Assembly (NCBI GenBank): GCA_017979445.1 | Contig: CM030718.1 | Coordinates: 29,569,021-29,633,020, forward strand | Source: Akebia trifoliata | Lineage: Eukaryota > Streptophyta > Magnoliopsida > Ranunculales > Lardizabalaceae | Length of the DNA stretch: 64,000 nucleotides | Direction of reading: 5' to 3' | Part shown: in pieces, positions 34,997-46,500 of the stretch | Layout: each line of letters opens with the position of its first letter | Position numbering within the stretch: position 1 is the first letter of the stretch | Translations under genes and position numbers: made by a program | The notes under the pieces: model-generated | Databases searched by the model: none | The model's input: only the letters and a program-made list of their open reading frames with translations | Told to the model about the DNA's origin: nothing

Positions 34997-37900
34997 ATGG
35001 ATGCAAATGACTTAGTTGCTAATGTTGCACCAAGCGACCAATTTCTCTGGATGATGTCTGTTTTTGCTGGCATTGTTATGTGCAAGACCGTAAGTGAAGT
35101 GGTTTTTTTAAGCACTGTTAATCTGAAATTGTTGTATATCGTAAATGGATCTAGAGCCTTCTTCCATTAATCAAAAACACAATTAACATCTACAAGAGGC
35201 TTTTTTATTTATTTATTAACATACCTGTAGAAGGAGAAATTTGAAAGATAAGCTATAGAATAAGAAAATAGGAATTCCTTGTGTTTCTTGATTCCAATGC
35301 ACAAACAAACAATAACCCCTTTCTTCTTGAATACCATGCAAGATCAAAGTGATGAAAGGAAAACACTACCCCCAAAAACCCTGTAACACACAAATTAATG
35401 TGAGTTTTTGAAAGTGTTTCCTATTTATAGTGCTTCTTCCACTTCTTCCCATCATGGTTGTCGGAGAAGAGATAGGAGCCACTTCACTATGCATGAAGAT
35501 CACACCCATGAACTTTTATTACCAATACCAAAAAAAATTGGTTTGTACCCTTTTGAATTTAGATAACCTATTTTATGGAAACGAATTGTACAAGTGGACC
35601 ATATAAGGAGGTTTTTTAAGTTAAATATTTTATTTATAAAAGAGGTTGTGGGTTATCCCACGATTCCTTGCCAAACCAAAAGAGTGTGGGTTGTCCCACG
35701 ACCCTTCTATTTTGTTACTTCCCTCATTTTTAAAGTTAAATATTCACTTTCTTAAAATTGTGCATTTTTTCTTGAAGGTCTATGAAGTTACAGGTTTGAT
35801 TAGCTTGTCGTGTTTCAAATGCTATACCAAGCTAAGCAAAGTAGAAAAAATCGAATGGAATAACCGGTAATATTTCCTCTTTATGTGGAACTAGGTGCAC
35901 ACATATTTAGTCCTTTCCACAGTCAAGTTCCATTATGGATTACTATTTGAGAATTTCTGCTTGCAGAGGTTTCTCTACATTCCATGCATTTGTCGCTGCT
36001 GTTGCTGCTTTCTATCTTGTGCTGTTATCCGATCTTTTTGACAAAGATTCTCGTGATGATTTGATCATAAAAAGGAAGTCTACCCTGTCTGACACCATAT
36101 TGGGGGTATGTTAATACTGACTGCAGGGGAAATTTTAAGGTTTTTCAGTAGTGAATTTCTATCACTATAATGAAATTCTTTTATTGCCTTTTTTATTCTA
36201 AATCTGAATCTCTTTATTTATCATAATGATGTCACATGCATTCAAATGCTTCGTTATAGCATCATATAGATGAAAATTCATATTAGCATACTCAAATAAT
36301 TATGATGGTTAGGTTTGTGGACTTTCCACCTAGACTATGATCCTTTCCCTATCCACAGTCCACTGTTTTAGACTGTCATGTGCCTCGGCCGGACACTTTG
36401 GAGAATACTAGTTTATGGCAGTTAATTCAAAAGGGAAGCTGTCATATAGAAATATAAGTTAAAAAACATTTAGGTCATCTTTAAAATACACTGCTGCTCT
36501 GACAAAACAATACCTGCAACACATACTTGTCTCAACATCCACGAGTACATCCAAGCTATGTGAACTTGTTGCACTCATCACAACATCTCACACACCAAAA
36601 TGCTCAGGTATGTAAATTTTGAAACCCATACTGAAAGCATGGAATCAAATGCTCGATACATTTAATATCCCAGAGTTGCAAATGATTCCTTTGTTAATCA
36701 TTTGTTTGCATTATTTTCCACAACCAGAAGATTCTTGTGTTATAAGTTTATAATGTAAAAAAACTCTATCTTATTCTCATGCTTGCCGGCAACATCAACT
36801 TCGAATGTAAGTTTCTTACCTTTTTATTGGAAACTGAAGAGTAAGTCCATTCACCGGATCTTGATCTCTTTTGCCCTGGTCACGAGTCATGACGGATATA
36901 AAAGATGCTAAAGGTGTGTGGATATGCCCCTTCTTCAAATTGAAGCATTTGGGATGGGCTCATGTCCTTCAAAATAAAATTATGGATTTGGTTCAACTTA
37001 ATGTCATTTGGTTAATCATTAATGACACCCTAACAAAATAGGAAGTAAAGAAATAGGAGATATATGTACATCTTAACATGATTATCTTTTGTCACCACAA
37101 GAGAGTTCTACTTTTTCATTATTGTACTAAGCCAAATTTGATTAGCAGGAATCTTCTACCCATTATGCCATTCACGCTCCGAAATCCTCCTCTTGCTCTG
37201 ATTCTGGTTATAAAAAAATAGTTCAATTTCTATCAGGGGCGGAGCCAGGATTTTGTGCCCATGTGGGGGCAACCAAGAGTAGAATTTTTTTTGTGGGGGC
37301 GACTAAGAGTGAAACATAATATTTGTGGGGGCAGCTAAGAGTGAAAAAATACATTATAGGGGGGGGGGGCAATAGGGGCATATTTTGTTATCTGCCACTG
37401 AAATCTGTTGCAATAGCACTAGTCCATAGACTTTGAAAGTTCTTGTGGGGGCAAGTGCCCCCACTGTAAATCCGCCCCTGATATCTATTCTTAAACGATT
37501 CTCTCGTTTACAAAAATAGAACCACTTCAGAACATGTTGAAAATATTTCGGGACACACTCAATGGTTTGGGTTCTTCGTTTCATTCCATATCGTTTGAAA
37601 CATTTCAAGATGGTCCAAAGTTTAAACCACAATCGCTATGAAAGCTCAAACTTTCCAAAATGATGTTGTAAACATCTAGGACAATATGAGGATTTTGTAA
37701 CTCACTCTATGTTTTTTTTGGAAGATAAGCATTGCAACTTATTGTGAAAAGGTAGGATAGAGCAATACAACCTAAGAGGTCGTGATGAGCTACAAGAGAG
37801 GAAAAATGACATGAAACGAAGTGGTCAATATTTAATATTTTGTCTAATAAAGCAATGCAAGTGAAAAAGGAACATACAATACTTATTTATAGACAACCCC

Positions 37901-40900
37901 AGAATACAGTATAGCTCCATATCTTATCAACCAAACATATCCTGATGACCTTGTTTTTCCACAAAACACTCATATGGAGATAGCCTCAAAACCGCATATA
38001 AATCCTCTCAAAAAGGGGTATATTTACTACTGATTGACCTTTGGTGTTTGAACAGGATGGGGAATGATGTAAACGAGTTGTGATTTTAATTATTTATGAC
38101 AGTGTAGGAACATACTTAATATTTGATAAGATCATTTAGATAGTTTTGTATTATTTTGTTCTTATTTATTTGGTTTGATGTTTTGTCATCTTTCATACAG
38201 ATCTCAATGGGTTATTTTCTATCAGACTTGGGAATAATACTTTGGCACTTACCAGCTTTAGGTGGTATGGAGTTTGTAAGTATCCAGATACCTCTGTTGA
38301 AATTCCTTTAAAACTGAGATTGTTCTACCTTCCCAGTGTTCACAAACTCAAGTCCAACCCTGAAATAAGTCATTCAATTTCTGAGTTTGAATTGTCCGAT
38401 TTATGAGAAATAAATTACTATTATAAAGAATTTTCTTAGTCAATCATCTAATTGGTTGATTGTTTTTTGAAACTTGTTGCCTGGATTGGTACCATGAGCC
38501 CATCAAACTTTACTGACTCGGACGAGATACAAAGCATTAAATGAGTTTTGGGTGGTTGGTTTTAACATTTTTGGTGATCTTGTACATCCTCTTTTAGGTT
38601 CTACATCATGGACTTTCCATGTTTTCGATTTTCCTCTCTCTCACAAGTGGCCAAGGTCAAATTTACATACTGATGGTTTTATTTTCCGAGAGCACAACTC
38701 CCTTAGTAAATCTAAGATGGTAAATTTTGACAACCTAGAATTGCTTCCGTTTTCATATCCATGTTCAAAATTTGCTCATCTATGAAAATTACACGTGCAG
38801 GTACTTAGACATTGCTGGACAAAAGAGTTCCAATCTTTATACCTACAATGGCATTGCAATGTTCTTTGGATGGCTGGTATGGTTTAAGGCCTTTCAATAA
38901 TATATTTGGTTGTTGCATAATTTAAGTCTGCTATTAAGTGTATCTGCATCAATGGCAAGTGAACATGAGGTCAAATACATAAGTGTGCATGTGGACACTG
39001 AGATACATCTAAACCTGTGAGTGCACAAAATGAGTGGCCATAGAAACTTTTGTATGTGCATATGCAAAGCTCAGCTCTCTTGCATGAATGGTTTTCTGTA
39101 TGTATGCATTCTTTTGATATGCAATGCTCATACCATACGGGATGTTTATAGTCTAAAACCACCTTAGCCCCATACAAGCTAATTTGGTGCATTTGGAAGA
39201 TGTTGAAATTGAATTGGACAATAATTTTGCAAGCAGTGGAATTTGATTTGAATCAAGAATCAAATGGGGGATAATAGGATTTATAAATATCTTCCTTCTA
39301 AATGAAAAACATAAATAGTATTAAAAAATTCTATAAAAGTAAATAATAAAAAAAAAAAATCCTCCATGTTACATTTTATTTATTTTTATTTTTTGTGAGT
39401 ATAAAGATTTTATAAAATAAAAATAGAGTACAAAGGGGAGAACAAAGGAGGCCGAGATGGCCCCCAAGAAGAAAAACACAAACCAAACAAAGAAAAGCAA
39501 AAGTTAATCAAAGACAAAAACAAAAGAAAAAACACAAGCAGCACAAGCGAATCTAGGAGTTACACAAGCCTTCCCATCTAAACACAAAATCTTCAAAGAA
39601 AAACCCAGAAAACTCCTTGCTTAGCTTAGCCATAAAAAACATCAATCCAAGAATCTCCATGAACACCAGGTGCGCGTTGTTCTCCTTGCCTTTGAACACC
39701 CTATTATTTCTCTCCTTCCATAGATCCCACACTATGGCCAAAGGAAGAATGGACCACTAGTGCCTCTTTTTGTGAGAGAAGATATTATAGCCCCGACCCT
39801 CTAACAAAGAGCGAAAGTTGTTAGGAAAAACCCAACTCATATGAAACAAAGAAAGAAATGTACTTTTGTCCATTGTCTGTTCAATTCCAGGTAATAATTG
39901 TATTTTGTAATCAAATTATATGCAACAATAGATTCCCCTTTTATATGGATAATGCCCATTGTAGGTGCTAAATTGCACTTAATCTAGGCTATTTGTAATC
40001 TTGAGATATATGAGTCTAGCACTCAAGAATCTAGGAAAGACCTAAGAAGTCAGGATATCGTGTTTCTTTTTGCTATAATTTTGAAGTGATTCGAGTGGAT
40101 GAAAAGCTCATCAATTTCAGAAAATTATCAGACAGGGACCTGGTACAGGGAAGCTGACCAGTCCACGTCAACTTCACTGAGTTCTGAGGGATTATAATGA
40201 GCTTCTGAAATTAGCTGGAGGGCCGTCGTATTTTTAACCCTTCACTGTTTTGATCTTATGACTAATGCAGCCATTTGGAGTTTTTATATGTTCTTTCCCA
40301 CCTGCGTTTGTATTTAACCTTTTGATGACATGATTCATAACTCAAGGATTTTCTATGACTTTAGGTTGCGAGGATCCTTCTGTTCATCTTCTTTTTCGCC
40401 CACCTGTACCTCCATTTTGATCAGGTAAGTTTCTGCTGGGTTGGTCCATATTTTAAGAGAGTGCTATTACGAACCCATTGATTCATCTTCTTTTTCTCCC
40501 ACCTGTACCTCCATTTTGATCAGGTAAGTTTCTGCTGGGTTGGTCCATATTTTAAGAGAATGCTATACCACAAAAATGGATCAGCTATCCTTCTGTGCAC
40601 GCATGCGAACATGTTCATAACCTGAATTCAGAGCCCAGAGAAAACCAAAATACCCTGGTATTCCAATAGCAACCCAACTGTTTTATGACCACTGAACTTT
40701 GTATATCTTTTTCTTTGATGGGTAATCTGGACTTGAACCCACGACCTCAAAGTTGCTTTGCAATGTGTGAAACCAACTGAACTATGAGTCTAAGCCCAAC
40801 TTCGTATATCTTATTTGTCATTTATATGTGCAAAACACATGTACAGGGTGATGTAGTAACCAAGGAAACCTGATTTACCGATGCATCCAACAAGACATTA

Positions 40901-41404
40901 TCCAAATTTAAGACCTCAATCTCCATGATAGCATCAATTAGTTTTCATTAAAAATTCTTCCTTTAGGCTGTTAGGATTGGCAAGTGGTACATATTTGTCC
41001 AAGAGGTGGTCCATTGGTTGGGCTTGTGAGTGGTCCAAACCATGGTTTGAAGTTTTGTACTGTCTCAGAAGGTTTTGGTCAAGACTGGACTGAAACATTG
41101 ACCTCAAAATATGAAACAATTAGTGTTTTTTTCCAAATGTCTCGGTTGAGACAGCTTTGGTTTTTCTGCTTTTTTGTGTAGATTACTTCTATAATTTAGG
41201 GTGGGTCTCTCTCTCTTTCTCATAAAGATTGGTAATCCCATCTTGTTTTTCTATTTTAATTTTCAGGTCAAACAAATTTTTCCTTTAGGTTTCTACAGCT
41301 TGCTAGTGATAGCTCCCACGTTGACAGTGATGAATGTGTTTTGGTTTTGGAAAATCGTCAAGGGCTTGCTAAAGACTCTGTCGAAAGCTAGACACAGTTT
41401 CTAA
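34997..41404 (+). CDS. TLC-domain membrane protein (TLCD4/TMEM56-like)
   Basis: Eight exons with GT-AG borders join in frame: 34997-35089, 35778-35866, 35967-36105, 38201-38275, 38598-38719, 38801-38876, 40365-40424, 41267-41404, giving 263 residues. The translation matches the plant TLC (TRAM/LAG1/CLN8) family: IEWNNRGFSTFHAFVAA, ISMGYFLSDLGIILWHLPAL, VLHHGLSMFSIFLSL (the paired His typical of the domain), GQIYILMVLFSESTTP, and a C-terminal FWFWKIVKGL. Several hydrophobic segments indicate a multi-span membrane protein, probably endomembrane. The family as a whole is linked to lipid handling, but the function of this branch is not established. Introns 3, 6 and 7 carry transposon insertions, and a duplicated copy of the exon 7 end with its splice donor follows at 40482. 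Confidence 0.93.
37234..37480. mobile_element. hAT-type MITE in intron 3 of the TLC gene
   Basis: A 247-bp element with ends CAGGGGCGGAGCCAGGATTT and, inverted, CAGGGGCGGATTTACAGTGG, typical of plant hAT MITEs. The 8-bp target duplication is ATTTCTAT (37226-37233) and ATATCTAT (37481-37488), 7 of 8 matching. The interior contains several GTGGGGGC words and a run of G. Confidence 0.88.
39372..39850 (-). mobile_element. LINE 3' end fragment, antisense in intron 6
   Basis: The minus strand encodes the C-terminal end of a plant L1-type LINE ORF2 (FPNNFRSLLEG, one stop, then VWDLWKERNNRVFKGKENN and a terminal stop at 39553). It is followed by a short 3'UTR and an A-rich tail near 39372-39395. It is 5'-truncated and lacks reverse transcriptase, a dead-on-arrival copy. 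It lies between exons 6 and 7 of the TLC gene, in the opposite orientation. Confidence 0.75.
40383..40568 (+). repeat. Duplication of exon 7 end and splice donor, period 99 bp
   Basis: An 87-bp unit (TTCATCTTCTTTTTC... to GAGTGCTAT) is present at 40383-40469 and again at 40482-40568 with two or three differences. It includes the last 42 bases of exon 7 of the TLC gene and its donor CAG|GTAAGT. The second donor is at 40524. The second copy lacks its own acceptor, so it is an exon-end relic inside intron 7. Confidence 0.92.
40710..40797 (-). mobile_element. Ultra-short tRNA-like retroposon, copy 2
   Basis: Homologous to the block at 3459-3540. On the minus strand it has ATAGTTCAGTTGG (A box) and GTGGGTTCAAGTCC (B box). 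It is flanked by a 15-bp direct repeat with one mismatch (AACTTTGTATATCTT at 40695-40709, AACTTCGTATATCTT at 40798-40812). It sits in intron 7 of the TLC gene, antisense. Confidence 0.75.
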
Positions 41405-41644
41405 CCCGGCCCTTGCAGGGGCCTTGTCTGTGTTGTACGCTTCAGGCTGAAGTGGATGGGTGTATATCTATATGACCTTCACTTGTACATTCTTGTAATT
41501 TTCTCTCCATTGTGTCTTGATTGTAACTAATCTTTGGCAATCAGTTGGTTATCTTTTTGCAATTTTGGTTCTCATTGTAGAAATGATGAGGATGTGTCCC
41601 TATATTGGAAATGATTTTGGCAAGGATGCACTGGATCTTCTCAT

Positions 41645-41667
41645 TGAGAGAGAGAGAGAGAGAGAGA
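41645..41667. repeat. (GA)n repeat
   Basis: About 11 GA dinucleotides, roughly 240 bases after the TLC stop codon, possibly in its 3'UTR or just beyond. Confidence 0.9.
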
Positions 41668-42179
41668 TCCCTTATCATGTTCTTTCTTTGAGAATGTATA
41701 TGTGAAATGTCCCCTTAGGTTTGGAATGATGTATCCTAGAATTGGTTAGAATGCTTGCACAACAAAAATGTGAAAACTCTCTCGTTGGAAAGAAGTTCCA
41801 TGCTATTTTCTTACTCTCTCATTCATGCATGAAAAATGATGTTTTTGGTGCCATCTCGAGTAGAGAAAAATGCCACCAACTTGATCTCTTGCCATTTGCA
41901 TGATGATACTAATGAATCTTGGGGTGTATTCTTAGAGTTGCCATCTCTCATCCTTTTGGTCAGATTTCCTTGCAGATCATGTTCAAGGTGGAATCCATCT
42001 GACCGGAAGTAAGTCGATGTACAAGAATTCTATTCTATTCTTAAAAATAAAATAAGAAGTAGAAGGGGGATGTAAAATAAATAAAATACACTAAACCCAC
42101 ATTGTTGTTGAGAAACTGTATGAGAATTTGTAGGTCAACCATCAAACGTGTGCATCTTCTCAAGTTAAGCATGAAATAA

Positions 42180-42353
42180 ACCCCAAGGGGTTGGCCTAGT
42201 GGTAAACTGAGCCTTGATAAGCTCTTCCTCGGGAGGTAGGTCAAGAGTTGGAAACCCTATGAAGCAATGAATTCCTTGGGGTCACCCTCTAGGGTCAGGT
42301 AGACCCTTGGCTCAACCAGTTGCACATAGGACTTTCAGAGGGGGAGGTGCAAA
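42180..42353 (+). mobile_element. tRNA-derived SINE
   Basis: It begins CCCCAAGGGGTTGGCCTAGTGGT with an A-box-like TGGCCTAGTGG (42192-42202) and has a B-box-like GAGTTGGAAACC (about 42245). It is followed by a non-tRNA body (GGGTCACCCTCTAGGGTCAG) and ends in GGGGGAGGTGCAAA. An approximate 15-bp target duplication flanks it (TTAAGCATGAAATAA at 42165 and TTAAGCATAAACTAA at 42354, 13 of 15). It is about 174 bp, the size of a typical plant SINE. Its 3' half is amplified downstream. Confidence 0.75.
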
Positions 42354-42706
42354 TTAAGCATAAACTAAGTTAATATGCAAGATAATAAGTTAGTGCGGCT
42401 GAATCCATATGGAAGCAATGAATTCCTTGGGGTCACCCTCTAGGGTCAGGTAGACCCTTGGCTCAACCAGTTGCACATAGGACTTTCAGAGGGGGAGGTG
42501 CAAATTAAGCATAAATAAGTTAATATGCAAGATAATAAGTTAGTGCGGCCGAATCCATATGGAATTCCTTGGGGTCACCCTCTAAGGTCAGGTAGACCCT
42601 TGGCTCAACCAGTTGCACATAGGACTTTCAGAGGGGGAGGTGCAAATTAAGCATAAACTAAGTTAATATGCAAGCTAATAAGTTAGTGCAGGCGAATCCA
42701 TGTGTT
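42262..42706. repeat. Tandem repeat of SINE 3' half plus flank
   Basis: Three copies starting GAATTCCTTGGGGTCACC at 42269, 42420 and 42562 (periods about 150 and 142). Each contains the SINE body and about 70 bp of flanking DNA ending GTGCGGCTGAATCCATATGG. Copies are nearly identical; the second period is shorter because GAAGCAAT is lost. The SINE head is not repeated. Confidence 0.9.
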
Positions 42707-43569
42707 AAGCATTAGATTTGTGGATCTTTTCAAGCACGGAATTTTGTCCTGTTGGATCAAGTAAGTTTCAGAAACATAGTTAAGCAATTTGTCAGGCAAC
42801 GTTGGGTGTGGTATGCAATTGTGTACACGATCAAGTATATGCAGTAGTGGGCGTTTCTGCTGTTGTCTGCAAAGACTAAAAAAATAGAAATATTGCAAAA
42901 CCATCAGTAAAAGCAAATCACATTCTAAATGTTAATCATATAAGTTGAGTTAGTTAGTAATTTATTATTATAAATTTCTTAGGTTATTAAGCGTTCCATT
43001 GAAACCTCAAATAAAATGTGTCAGGCGTTGACTGGCTAGTGTATTAAATATTATTCCATGAATTTAAGTGTGATAAGCCTTGACTGGTGTTCAATGAATT
43101 AAAGTGTGATAAGTAAACATTGGGGTACCAATATAATTTCTTTATAAATAAAAAAGAAAGAGAAAGGGAATCGAAGGGTGAATAATATTAATAAGAGACG
43201 TCTGTAAGACGATCACTGTTCCTTTTTTAAGTTCCTCTTTTAGAAAAGAAAAAAAAATCTGATCTTTCTTTTTCTTTCTTTCTTCACTCACACATTCTTT
43301 TTCCTCTGTCATTCACGTCTGTCTGTCCGTGCGTGCGTGTATACGTAGTTCGATCGAGAGCCGACTTGATTTGAGCGAGTTTAAACGAAGGAAAGAAATT
43401 ATTATTATTTTTTATTAAATTAAAAAGTAAAAAAAAGCGCGCGTGTATTGAAGAATGTAGAATGTAGAATGTAGAGGCAGCGATTGGTGATATATGCTGT
43501 GCTTTAACTGCTTAATGCCTATGGTAAACAAGGAATATAAAAGAGGTGAGGACTGAGGACAGAGGAGTG
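42707..43569. other. Upstream region of the GAUT7-type gene
   Basis: No gene. It ends in CT-rich and mixed sequence that probably includes the promoter and 5' leader. A triple GAATGTA repeat lies at about 43453-43475. Confidence 0.4.
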
Positions 43570-46500
43570 ATGAAGGGAGGATTCTCTTCTTATTCCGTAA
43601 CTCCAAAGAGAGGATGGAGAGGTCTTGCCATTGCAGTGCTTTGCCTTGTCATCCTCTCCATGCTCCTTCCCCTTGTCTTCTTGCTTGGCTTTCATTCTCA
43701 TTCTAATGGTACGTACGTCTCTCTCTCTCACTCACACTCACACTCACTATGTTATTACCCTAAGTGAGATCTCTAGATCTGAGCTTCCTCACTCTCCTTC
43801 TGTATCCAATTATCTTTTCTTCTTTGGATCTGCAGGATACGTGGCTGAAGATCTAAGTTCTGCTCAGGTATGGATCTCTTTTTGACGGCATTTATGTTTG
43901 TTAATTGTTTGCTTGCTGTTTTGATTATTTTGATGTAATCTCCATCTGTCTCTTTTAATCTCTTTTTTTTTTTTTTTTTTTTTTAATTTTATTTAAATAT
44001 ATAGCAGACCATTCTAATTTCTTTATTTGGATCTTTGCAGGACTACAAATCAGCTGGCATAGACGATCTAATGAGGAGATTGGAGCCATCTCTATCAAAG
44101 GTTCTGTTCTCACCGATCTAAATAAACTAACCATTTGATATGGTCTCAAACATTACAAGAGATGTCTTGGAATTACAAGTTGTTGCTTGGATGTACCCCA
44201 TAGACCTTTTTTGGTTGTTGAATCATTTGGATTACTGGATACCAAGAGAAGGCCAAACTGTGTATTGTTTTAATTTAATGAGAGAAAAGACAAACACTCA
44301 ACTCAATCCGAACGTATGACATTCCATTTAACCATAAAATTTTCGAAGAAGACCCCTTTAAATTCATTAAAGGTTTTTTTGCTTCATAGCAAAATTAACC
44401 CCACAATGGCCAAGATAACCTCTTGTAAGGAACGCTCCTTCCCTAAAAAGCTCTACCATTCCACTCCATCCAAATTCCACAACATGTGGGCGAATGGGGT
44501 TTCGATAGAGGGTGGTCCGTGTTGGATGTAATTAGATGTGAAATTCACCTGTTGAAGAACTCAATGGAAAATAAACTTTTGTTTTTTGGGGGGTCTGTAG
44601 ATCTAGTGAGATTCGCATTGTAACTACATGTAGGACCACTCATAAGGTAGTTGTCTACATTTCACCTTCCACTGGCATTATAATTAGTTCATACTTCCTG
44701 GAGAGTGTATGAATGTTTCACGTTTACTACAAAGTTGGATTGGATGTCAAGCTGTGGAAGCACCAGTTATACTATTTTGGATAAATCCTCCTTCCATTTT
44801 CTTCTTCTTTGTCATAACACCCCATCAAGGTTAATGTTGGTGGCTCTTGATTTCAACTGATCTTTTTGTCTGGTGATGTCACGTTGCCACTAATCAGGTA
44901 CATATAACGTTTTTTCATGCTGAGAGAAAAAAACAAACACAGTTCTGGTTGACTTTGATTTCTTAATCATATTCTTTCCATGTTGTTAGTTAAGATATTT
45001 AATTCATGTTTGAACTAGTTTTCCTGATTTTCTTAAATAAATTGAATTTATTCATGTGTCAGGATGTTATTGAGAACTTTGCCAAGGAAGCTGCAAATGA
45101 CACTGTCAATAGGGTGGCTATGCAAGTCACCACAGAACAAAAAAATGGTGTTGTTGAAATTACTTTATAGGCATTTTGTTGCATTTTTTTCTTTCTTTTT
45201 TCTTGTCTCTTGTTAAATTTCAACTGTATCTCTGCTCACTTTTTGTTATACACAGGTCAATCTGTATTGCCGGAGGTTGTGCTGGAACTGGTCCCTGATT
45301 ATACAAAAGTAAATATTTTCTGAATGTTTTTCTTATCTGTTTCTTCATCTTGCAGTTAAAAAGTTCTTGTCCTCGTGTATTCTTTTGGTAATCAACTTAA
45401 AGAGGCTTCTCTCCCTCTTTTTTTTTCCAAATATGTGACAGAAGAAGGGAGACAATGGTACAGTTGAAGTTACTGAATATGTGAATGGTGTAACTGGTGA
45501 TGAAACAGAAAAATCATGTCAGTTGGAATTTGGGAGTTACTGCCTGTGGTGTGAAGAACACAAAGAAGAAATGAAGGATTCAATGGTGAAGAAATTGAAG
45601 GACCAGCTTTTTGTGGCCAGAGCATACTATCCAAGCATTGCAAAACTTCCAGCACATGACAAGCTTGCACATGAAATGAAGCAAAATATTCAGGAGTTTG
45701 AGCGAATTCTCAGTGAGACAATCACTGATTCTGATCTTTCACCAGAGTAAGTGTTGATGACTACATGATTGCACTATAATTATGTCTCGATGGAGAAAAA
45801 GTGCTAAGCTCCTTTGCACTACTCTAAGGTGGAAAAATAACTGACACATGCTTCTGTGTTACAAGGATATTCTTGTTTAGACAGTTTTCATATCATGAAG
45901 ACAGATGGTTATGAAATTGGAGAATTCAGTTGTATGAATTTATCATTTAAGACCCATCCCAAATATTAGATGGTATCATGAACCCTTTTCACCGTTTAGC
46001 TCCATCTGAAGGCATGCCTTTTATCAAGGAATGTGATTTCAGATATATATATATATATATATTTTGATTTCAGATATTTTCTTATTACCTCAGTCTACCT
46101 CATTTTCAGCCTTCCTCTCTCCGTTTTAGGGCATTCTATTTGAACCAAAGCGTTCCTCACTGGCGCTGTCACAGTTGCACATTGTACATGTCCAAACCAT
46201 CTCAATCGACTTCCCTTCATTCTATTTCCTGTTGTGACTATTCCTTGATTCCTTTGAATGTATCTATTTTTGACCGTGTGTTTCCTAGGCTTACCACTCA
46301 TCCATCTCAACATTCTCTTCTTCATTATATGTTCATTTTATCGAGGAAATAACACACTTATCTGCAAATTTAGGGGAAATTATAAATGAAAACATGGAGC
46401 CTACAGTTGAATGGATGTGCCTGTCTGCTGCATTTTTTTCTTCTAGGCAAGCAAAGCTTTAAACAAGTTCAGAAAAATAACATGAATTACATAGTTTCAG

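Noticed and set aside
42262..42706. CRISPR-like repeat array
   Set aside because: There are three long units of about 145 bp without spacers, in a plant genome. It is a tandem duplication of SINE sequence.
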